NCBI GenBank assembly: GCA_944389195.1
Contig: CALXLM010000044.1
Span: forward strand, 1-32,971
Source: an uncultured Opitutales bacterium
GTDB lineage: Bacteria > Verrucomicrobiota > Verrucomicrobiia > Opitutales > Intestinicryptomonadaceae
Direction of reading: 5' to 3'
Length of the DNA: 32,971 bases
Part shown: in pieces, positions 26,306 through 31,655 of the stretch
Position numbering within the stretch: the first letter of the stretch is position 1
Layout of the letters: every line of letters begins with the position of its first letter
The notes under the pieces: model-generated
Seen by the model: only the letters and a program-made list of their open reading frames with translations
Databases searched by the model: none
Told to the model about the DNA's origin: nothing
Made by a program: the position numbers and the translations under genes

Positions 26306-27292
26306 TTATAACGGTCGCGCGCGCGCATTGAGCGGGTGTTTTTTTTGTTTTTGCTCCGTTTTAACGGCCGCTTGCTGTAAAAACTTTTTTGGGGAAAGCC
26401 CGAAATGCGACTTGAACGCGTTTGAGAGGGAGTATGCGTCGGCGTATCCCGCCGCTTTCGCGCAAAAGCGTAGCGTTTTCCCGCCCATTAGCATTTCTGC
26501 CACGGACGACATCTTTATACCGCGCACCGTTTTCGAAAACGACATGCCAAAGCTGCTTTCAAAAATTGCGTTAAGTTTTGCCGTAGAGTTTCCCGTCTTT
26601 TTCGCCGTCACCAGCAGCGTCCATCTTTTTGACGGGTTTTTATCCACAAGGGCGCGTATTTCGTCGGCCTTTGCCCTGTCGGATTCGGATTTGTCAGACG
26701 AAAATTCGCGCCGCAGGGTTTCGGTAAGCACGCACATGATGTCGCGAAGGTACGACACCGACGGGGTATTAGAGCGCGCTTCGTCGGCGTACATTTCCGC
26801 AAGAAAGGCAATCTTTTCTATATGTTTCGATTTGCGGCAGAGCGGAACACTTCCGACTGTTTTACGCCATGCCGATTTTGCCGCGAGCCTAAACCACAAA
26901 ATGTCGGCTCCCCTGCCGCCTACGGAATCGCGGCACGGGGCGTTTACCGGCAGAACGAAAAACATTCCGGAGGAGACTTTAAAATCTCCGGCGTCCGTGC
27001 GCGCCCTGTAAATCCCCCTCAGCACAAATATCAGCTCGTGCGTATGCTTTTCTTCGCGCATTATGTAGAAGCCCTTCCGGTGTGCCGCAAACGCGGCGGC
27101 TTCTATGCCGAATTTTGCGGGGATATCGGGGAGGGCTTTCGGCGGAGCGTCTATGCCTTTTTTGTTGATGAAGCGCTTCGGCATAAATTCCGTCGCTTTT
27201 GAAAGGTAGCGTATGCGGCTTTCAGAGGGCCACGTTTGAAGCCTTTCGCTGTTTGATATCTTCCATAAATATCCGTCGTTCGGAACGTTCAT
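26306..27292 (-). CDS. AraC-family transcriptional regulator
   Basis: A probable DNA-binding activator that senses a sugar-type ligand. The ATG at 27292 (328 residues) is preferred: the frame stays open to 27469, but that would run across the divergent gene's promoter with a basic non-family extension. The N-terminal half is a cupin-like sensor (HTHELIFVLRGIYRA at about residues 83-97, then FFVLPVNAPC). The C-terminal 100 residues hold two helix-turn-helix units, with SFGMSFSKTVRGIKMSSVAEMLM linking to AKAAGYADAYSLSNAFKSHFGLSPKKF, the AraC signature, at about residues 275-310. It is divergent from an exported putative glycosidase with 78 bp between them, the classic arrangement for a regulator and its target. 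Confidence 0.88.
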   Translation of the reverse strand: MNVPNDGYLWKISNSERLQTWPSESRIRYLSKATEFMPKRFINKKGIDAPPKALPDIPAKFGIEAAAFAAHRKGFYIMREEKHTHELIFVLRGIYRARTDAGDFKVSSGMFFVLPVNAPCRDSVGGRGADILWFRLAAKSAWRKTVGSVPLCRKSKHIEKIAFLAEMYADEARSNTPSVSYLRDIMCVLTETLRREFSSDKSESDRAKADEIRALVDKNPSKRWTLLVTAKKTGNSTAKLNAIFESSFGMSFSKTVRGIKMSSVAEMLMGGKTLRFCAKAAGYADAYSLSNAFKSHFGLSPKKFLQQAAVKTEQKQKKHPLNARARPL

Positions 27293-27294
27293 TA

Positions 27295-27325
27295 ATGAGA
27301 TTTTTCTTATTAAGATGAGATTTTT
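27295..27325. promoter_or_regulatory. Direct repeats two helical turns apart, candidate AraC-type operator
   Basis: ATGAGATTTTT occurs at 27295-27305 and again at 27315-27325; the 20-bp periodicity puts both on the same face of the helix. AraC proteins typically bind two direct half-sites about 21 bp apart next to a -35 box. These lie between the regulator's start (27292) and the divergent promoter, so autoregulation and target activation are plausible. Confidence 0.5.
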
Positions 27326-27331
27326 TATATA

Positions 27332-27360
27332 TTGATAATGCGCGTATGGCATGTTAATAT
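27332..27360 (+). promoter_or_regulatory. Candidate sigma-70-type promoter of the putative glycosidase gene
   Basis: TTGATA (27332-27337) and TAATAT (27355-27360) are separated by 17 bp, abutting the AraC-type repeats. Transcription would start near 27367. That leaves almost no leader before the ATG at 27371, but about 30 nt before a second in-frame ATG at 27401. Confidence 0.45.
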
Positions 27361-27370
27361 CAAACAAAAA

Positions 27371-29221
27371 ATGAATACGACGTCTAAATTGAAAAATATC
27401 ATGTCGGGGGCGGCATTTGCATTTTTCGCGTTTTTTTCGGCGTTCATCGCGCCTGACGCGCTTTCGCAAACCGCGTCGGTGGAGTTTGTCTTAAAGGGCG
27501 GGGAATGCGTTTCCCGACAATACGGCCTTGAAAAAATGCCTGACGGAACTTTGCGGCTGCGCGTTCCGAAATCCGAAATAGCACCCCAGACCGATTATGC
27601 GGAGGTGTCGGCCGATTTCGCTTCCGCCGCCAAGGGCGAAGACGGCTATTTGGTTTTCCCCAGAGGGGAAATAGTCGAATACGACGTTCCGGACGGCAAG
27701 GTGTCGGTAGGAAAGTTTATAATGCCGCTTTTCGGAATGAAGACGCCGCGTTCGGTTTTCTGGGCCCATTTGAAAACGCTGCGCCACGAGGCTGAGGCTT
27801 ATGTTTCGGTATCCGGAGGCAAATGTGTTCCGGTAATAAGGTACTGTATATCCCAAACCGGATTCGGGGCGTATGACGACATCGTCGTTGAATACAAATT
27901 CCTTCCGCTCGATGCCGGATATGTGGACATCGGCAAGGCATATAGAAAATACCAGCTCGACAGAGGAGTTGTAAAACCGATTAAAGACAGGATAAGGGAG
28001 AACCCGTGGCTCGGATATGTGGCCAAGTCCATACCCGTGCGCATTCAGTACCACGGCTCGAAAAAACGCCAGGATAAGGATTTTACGCCCGAAACCGAGC
28101 CTCCGCTGATTCCGGTCTTGGATTTCAGGGAGTCGGTGAAGTTTGTTGACGCCTTTAAGAAGAGCGGAATAGACGACGTGACGTTCTGCTCCGCCGGCTG
28201 GCAGAGCGGCGGATACGACGGGCGTTTCCCGGATCTTTTCCCGGTTCCCGAAGAGCTCGGAGGGGAGGCTGCGCTGCGCGAATTTATAAGCCATGTAAAA
28301 AGCCTTGGCTATATGATACACGCGCATACGAACACGAGCGACTGCTATATGTGTTCGAGAATGTGGGACAATGCGAGCATCGTGGCCAAGAACCCCGACG
28401 GCAGCCTTCAGCGCGGGCATTATTGGGGAGGGGGAAGGGCCTATAAGCTTTGCGCAAAAAACGCCCGCGACAAATTTCTTTTCAAGCAGCTCGAAAAGGT
28501 GCGCGATCTCGGCTTTCAAGCGCCGCATTATATCGACGTATTTTCGGCAATACCCCCTTATATGTGCGCCGATCCAAAGCATCCGGGAACCCGCGAGGAG
28601 ATGGCGGAAGTTCAGCGGGACATCGCCGAATATTGCAAAAAACTTTTCGGCGGGTTTTCAAGCGAGTGCGGTTTCGACCATCTCGCGGGTCAGCTCGACT
28701 ATATAAACTATGTGTCTTCGAGAATGCAGCAGTGGCGGAAAGCCAAACTGGGCAAAGCCAAAAAAGGGACTTTTTTTGAAAAGATGTCGCGCTATGTTGA
28801 CCGCTATGTTCCCCTTTGGGAAATAGTGTACCACGGGATAATACTGAGCAATCCGGACAGGCTTACGCAAAACCATACGGCCGGACAAAGTAAAAGCACC
28901 AGCAGCGGAGACTTGAGCTTCAACCAGCGCGACGGCATTCAGGACCCTTACGCCACTCTGAAGCTTGCTGAATTCGGCGGGCGCCCCATATTTTACACAA
29001 GCAGTTTTAAAGACATAAAATACATAAAGAAGGCTTACGACGAATTTCTGCCTTTGCGCCATTTGCAGCTTGAATTCATAGAAGACCACAAATACATCGC
29101 GCCAGACGTGACGCTGACGCTTTTCGGCAACGGTGAAAAAATAGTGTGCAATTACGGCGCGTCGGATTTCGTATATGAAGGCAAAACTGTTAAGCCCATG
29201 TCTTATATTTTGGCAAAATAA
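27371..29221 (+). CDS. Exported GH101/DUF5696-like putative glycoside hydrolase
   Basis: A secreted protein of 616 residues, probably a TIM-barrel glycosidase related to the DUF5696/GH101 (endo-alpha-N-acetylgalactosaminidase-like) group. The N terminus has a hydrophobic signal (SGAAFAFFAFFSAFIAPDALSQ region); ATG 27371 is the likely start, with 27401 possible. Residues 35 to about 210 form a beta-rich domain. From about 225 the barrel shows GIDDVTFCSAGWQSGG, LGYMIHAHTNTSDCY, then HYIDVFSAIPP with Asp389 and FGGFSSECGFDHLAG with Glu432. These two are candidate nucleophile and acid/base by position at strand ends. The divergent AraC gene suggests induction by its substrate. The fold call is moderate; mucin-type O-glycans would be the inferred target only if the GH101 relation holds. 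Confidence 0.6.
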   Translation: MNTTSKLKNIMSGAAFAFFAFFSAFIAPDALSQTASVEFVLKGGECVSRQYGLEKMPDGTLRLRVPKSEIAPQTDYAEVSADFASAAKGEDGYLVFPRGEIVEYDVPDGKVSVGKFIMPLFGMKTPRSVFWAHLKTLRHEAEAYVSVSGGKCVPVIRYCISQTGFGAYDDIVVEYKFLPLDAGYVDIGKAYRKYQLDRGVVKPIKDRIRENPWLGYVAKSIPVRIQYHGSKKRQDKDFTPETEPPLIPVLDFRESVKFVDAFKKSGIDDVTFCSAGWQSGGYDGRFPDLFPVPEELGGEAALREFISHVKSLGYMIHAHTNTSDCYMCSRMWDNASIVAKNPDGSLQRGHYWGGGRAYKLCAKNARDKFLFKQLEKVRDLGFQAPHYIDVFSAIPPYMCADPKHPGTREEMAEVQRDIAEYCKKLFGGFSSECGFDHLAGQLDYINYVSSRMQQWRKAKLGKAKKGTFFEKMSRYVDRYVPLWEIVYHGIILSNPDRLTQNHTAGQSKSTSSGDLSFNQRDGIQDPYATLKLAEFGGRPIFYTSSFKDIKYIKKAYDEFLPLRHLQLEFIEDHKYIAPDVTLTLFGNGEKIVCNYGASDFVYEGKTVKPMSYILAK

Positions 29222-29239
29222 AGCCGTTTTGCGTTCGCG

Positions 29240-29299
29240 TGCCGGAATGAAGATGCGTTTTTCCGCTTTTTGGAGAAGCGCATCTTTGTCTTTCCGGCA
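29240..29299 (+). terminator. Two-part hairpin after the putative glycosidase, probable terminator
   Basis: The outer stem TGCCGGAA (29240-29247) pairs with TTCCGGCA (29292-29299), and the inner stem AAGATGCG (29250-29257) pairs with CGCATCTT (29279-29286), around a 21-nt loop. The inner stem is followed on the plus strand by T-rich TTTGTCTTT. It lies between convergent genes and may act in both directions. Confidence 0.5.
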
Positions 29300-29345
29300 T
29301 GGGCGCCCAGCCGCCGTGCGTTCCGGACTGACGCGGAACAACGCG

Positions 29346-30092
29346 TTAATTTGAAAACTTGGGCCGGAGAGAATTTAACGCCTGCGAATGAATTTGGCAT
29401 ATGCGGGCCTCAGTCAGGCCGAATTCGCGGGCTATTTCGCCGAGTTTCTTTTCCTCGAAATAATATCCTTCAAGAACGCGCCTCTGCTTTTCGGGAAGGC
29501 TGGCAACTCCGCGCCTGACCTCCGCGCTCATTTCTTTCATTTCCATCTCGTCGGCCGCCGTCGGCGCGCTTTCGTCGGGTATGGATTCCGAGAAAGAGGC
29601 CATGGGGGAGTCGCCGGAATTCCCAGCGTTGTCGTTGAGCGACACAAAAGAGTAAGATTGGGTGCGCCTCATTATTTTGTCGAACTGCTTGCGGGACACG
29701 CCTAATTCAAGGCGCAATTCCTCGTCGCTCGGCATTCTTCCAAAGCGCTGTTCCAATTCTCCGCGCTTTTTCTCGATGTTTTTTGCGTCGGAGCGGGCGG
29801 AGCGGGACATGTAGTCCAAGTCTCTCAACTCGTCTATGATTGCGCCGCGTATGCGCGTGGAAACATAGCCTCCGAAACTTTTTTCGCGCTCGGGATCCAG
29901 CCTTTGTATTGCGTCTGCCAGACCCGATACCCCCGCAGAATGAAGCTCGTCCATATCGGCGTGCAGGGGAAGCTTGGTTCTCATCGAATTTACGACTTTG
30001 TTTACAAGCGGATAATATTTTATGAAAAGCGCCTTCTGCTTGGTGCTTAGGGCTTTTGTCTTTTTTTCTTTCGGGCTTATTGTCGGAGCCAT
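29346..30092 (-). CDS. FliA/WhiG-type (sigma-28 group 3) RNA polymerase sigma factor
   Basis: An alternative sigma factor of 248 residues. Region 2 spans about residues 22-95: LVNKVVNSMRTKLPLHADMDELHSAGVSGLADAIQRLDPER, then FGGYVSTRIRGAIIDELRDLDYMSRSAR, the motif typical of FliA, WhiG and SigD. Region 3 follows (ELEQRFGRMPSDEELRLELGVS) and region 4 ends the protein with LPEKQRRVLEGYYFEEKKLGEIAREFGLTEARICQIHSQAL. Group 3 sigmas usually drive flagellar or developmental genes; no flagellar gene is in the window, so the regulon is unknown. An acidic Ser/Pro linker (about 150-190) separates regions 3 and 4. It is divergent from the cobalamin riboswitch operon. Confidence 0.9.
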   Translation of the reverse strand: MAPTISPKEKKTKALSTKQKALFIKYYPLVNKVVNSMRTKLPLHADMDELHSAGVSGLADAIQRLDPEREKSFGGYVSTRIRGAIIDELRDLDYMSRSARSDAKNIEKKRGELEQRFGRMPSDEELRLELGVSRKQFDKIMRRTQSYSFVSLNDNAGNSGDSPMASFSESIPDESAPTAADEMEMKEMSAEVRRGVASLPEKQRRVLEGYYFEEKKLGEIAREFGLTEARICQIHSQALNSLRPKFSN

Positions 30093-30204
30093 ATTTTTTT
30101 CGGATATTTCCGCCTCTTGATGTTTATTGTGTCGATGTGTGTTTGATATTGTTTGTTAACAGATTTTATGCCAATATATTCAAATTCACAACTTGCTGTG
30201 TATT

Positions 30205-30220
30205 ATGCAGCGTGCTGCAT
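30205..30220. promoter_or_regulatory. 7-2-7 palindrome, candidate operator between sigma-factor gene and B12 operon
   Basis: ATGCAGC and GCTGCAT flank GT in a perfect inverted repeat. It lies 113 bp upstream of the sigma-factor start and 80 bp upstream of the putative -35 of the cobalamin operon. Its size fits a dimeric helix-turn-helix regulator; which gene it serves is unknown. Confidence 0.4.
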
Positions 30221-30228
30221 CGGCACCC

Positions 30229-30263
30229 CAAATGTGTGACGCGCATTTTGTCAAATGTGTGAC
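30229..30263. repeat. Two 12-bp direct repeats CAAATGTGTGAC
   Basis: Exact copies at 30229-30240 and 30252-30263, with starts 23 bp apart. They end 37 bp before the putative -35 box of the riboswitch operon. They may be activator sites, but no binding protein can be named. Confidence 0.5.
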
Positions 30264-30299
30264 ATTTTTTCACTTTTAAAGGCTCCGAAAAAAATACGC

Positions 30300-30328
30300 T
30301 TGACAAATTTCGGGCACGCGAAAATTTT
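30300..30328 (+). promoter_or_regulatory. Candidate promoter of the cobalamin riboswitch operon
   Basis: A consensus TTGACA -35 box (30300-30305) is followed after 17-19 bp by an AATTTTAA -10-like segment (30323-30330). Transcription would begin around 30336, about 40 nt before the first conserved riboswitch helix. Confidence 0.5.
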
Positions 30329-30378
30329 AAGACCAGTTCTTTTTAATACCCGGCATTTGGTTTTAAATGCCGAGAAGG

Positions 30379-30543
30379 TCCGTACACAAACGGAAGTCCT
30401 GTTAAAATCAGGCGCGGTCTCGCCGCTGTAATTTCCGACGGACGCACAAAAGCCACTGTTGAGCGGTTGCTCGATGGGAAGGCGTGCGTTTATGGGTTCT
30501 GTTTTCGAATCCGGGGATAAGCCAGAAGACGTGTGTATGCGGA
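30379..30543 (+). ncRNA. Cobalamin (B12) riboswitch
   Basis: An adenosyl- or other cobamide-sensing leader RNA. The conserved blocks appear in order: CCTGTTAAAATCAGG with GCGCGGTCTCGCCGCTGTAA (30398-30431), AGCCACTG (30451-30458), ATGGGAAGGC (30474-30483) and the B12 box AAGCCAGAAGACGTGTGT (30519-30536). Closing helix P1 is formed by TCCG and TACACA (30379-30388) with TGTGTA and CGGA (30532-30543), with a 2-nt bulge. It precedes a PEP-CTERM gene and a TonB-dependent receptor, so rising cobamide should switch them off. The B12 box has GTGTG where CTGCC is usual, compensated in P1. Confidence 0.93.
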
Positions 30544-30647
30544 TGTCCTTTAATTCTCGAGTAAAGAAGGCAGGGCAATGTGCGGATTCCATACTCTTGG
30601 GCGTTTTTTGCGCCTGTGGGCGTTATGGATCGCGCGGCGGTTTTCTT

Positions 30648-30678
30648 GGCGCGTTTTCTTCGTTTTCGCGCCTTTTTT
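30648..30678 (+). terminator. Candidate riboswitch expression-platform terminator
   Basis: GGCGCG (30648-30653) and CGCGCC (30667-30672) can pair around a 13-nt T-rich loop and are followed by T6 (30673-30678). This lies in the 205-nt stretch between the riboswitch and the first start codon. GCGCGG at 30632-30637 could compete for the 3' arm as an antiterminator. The stretch has no other supportable gene. Confidence 0.5.
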
Positions 30679-30748
30679 CCGTTTTTGCGAGACGCTGTGT
30701 TTTGTTTTCTTTATTCGGGTTCCAATATTCAACCCAAAGTGAAACAAA

Positions 30749-31591
30749 ATGAAATCGTTAAATAAAGCAGTCTCAGTTTCGTCGGCCGCAATACTTGCGT
30801 GGCTGGCGGCGGTAAATACGGCAAATGCCGGAGTCATCACATTTGAAGATGTCTCTTTTGAAGGCGAATGGATGGCCACTCCAACAGCCGACGGCGTCAA
30901 TGATTGGTACGCCGGCGACGGCAGCATAGGAAATTTAAGCTTTACAAGTTCCTACGGCGGGTACGCATGGGAGGGCTTTAAGGCGTCGAAGGCTACGGAT
31001 GCTTCCGATGTCACTTATCAGAACGACTGTTGCTCCAATCCGGGCGGCGGCGCAGGCGGCAGCCAAAAATATGCGGTGTTTTACGGAATGTCCAATACGT
31101 CATACGGGACATCTGCCGCTACGATAATGTTTTCCGAGGCCGTCGAGCTTGTAAGCATGGACGTATGCAATACAGCTTATGTGGAGTATTCGATTGAAAA
31201 CGGCGACGGTTATGCGAGCGCGTTTGCCGACGTTGAAGGCGAGGTTTATTTTAACCTGCTTTTGCGTGGCGTGGACATTGACGGGAACTATTCCGAATAT
31301 TTAAAGATTTCGCTCGCATCAAAGGGTTCCGACGGCGTCGTGGTGTCGCTTTCGGATTGGTCGAATTTTTCGCTTGAATCGCTGAACATGGAAGGTGGGC
31401 TTTACGGCCTTGAATTCAGCATAGAGGGAAGTCCGAACATAGCCGGAAGTTTGGGATATTTGAATACGCCCACTTATGCGGCTTTCGACAACATATCGTA
31501 CAATCTCGCCGCCGTTCCCGAACCTGCGGAGTGGGCTTTTGCTTTCGGGGTGACTGCGCTGGCGCTGGCGCTTTACGGAAGGAAAAGGTAG
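30749..31591 (+). CDS. PEP-CTERM sorting-domain protein, DUF4465-like, under cobalamin riboswitch control
   Basis: An exported 280-residue protein with a signal peptide (residues 1-27, cut after TANA) and a PEP-CTERM tail: VPEPAEWAF at about 255-263, a hydrophobic helix and GRKR. It should be processed by an exosortase and held at the cell surface. The body resembles DUF4465: it begins ITFEDVSF, has YGGYAWEGFKASKATDAS, a Gly-rich segment with KYAVFYG, SMDVCNTAYVEYSIENGDGYA, and ends NTPTYAAFDNISYN. A Cys-Cys pair (about residues 91-92) and one more Cys are present. Being the first gene after a B12 riboswitch and 64 bp before a TonB-dependent receptor gene, it is a candidate surface cobamide-binding protein. 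Position and sorting signals are seen; the ligand is inference. Confidence 0.78.
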   Translation: MKSLNKAVSVSSAAILAWLAAVNTANAGVITFEDVSFEGEWMATPTADGVNDWYAGDGSIGNLSFTSSYGGYAWEGFKASKATDASDVTYQNDCCSNPGGGAGGSQKYAVFYGMSNTSYGTSAATIMFSEAVELVSMDVCNTAYVEYSIENGDGYASAFADVEGEVYFNLLLRGVDIDGNYSEYLKISLASKGSDGVVVSLSDWSNFSLESLNMEGGLYGLEFSIEGSPNIAGSLGYLNTPTYAAFDNISYNLAAVPEPAEWAFAFGVTALALALYGRKR

Positions 31592-31610
31592 TTTGCAATC
31601 CTAAGGCGGT

Positions 31611-31644
31611 CGCCGGGCGGCCATTGCGCCGCTCGGCGGCTTTT
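31611..31644 (+). terminator. Very stable intercistronic hairpin with short T tract
   Basis: CGCCGGGCGGC (31611-31621) pairs with GCCGCTCGGCG (31628-31638), 11 bp with one G-U, around a 6-nt loop. GCTTTT follows. It sits between the PEP-CTERM and receptor genes, ending 12 bp before the latter's ATG, and could act as a partial terminator or as an RNA-stability element that makes the first gene more abundant. Confidence 0.6.
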
Positions 31645-31655
31645 GTGGAAAAGCC

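Noticed and set aside
27491-28582. Minus-strand open frame (363 codons) opposite the putative glycosidase
   Set aside because: It is a mirror of a gene with a signal peptide and barrel motifs, and has no family features of its own.
30599-30614. GGCG-T6-GCGCC hairpin as the riboswitch terminator
   Set aside because: The T run is in the loop and no T tract follows the 3' arm; the hairpin at 30648-30678 fits better.
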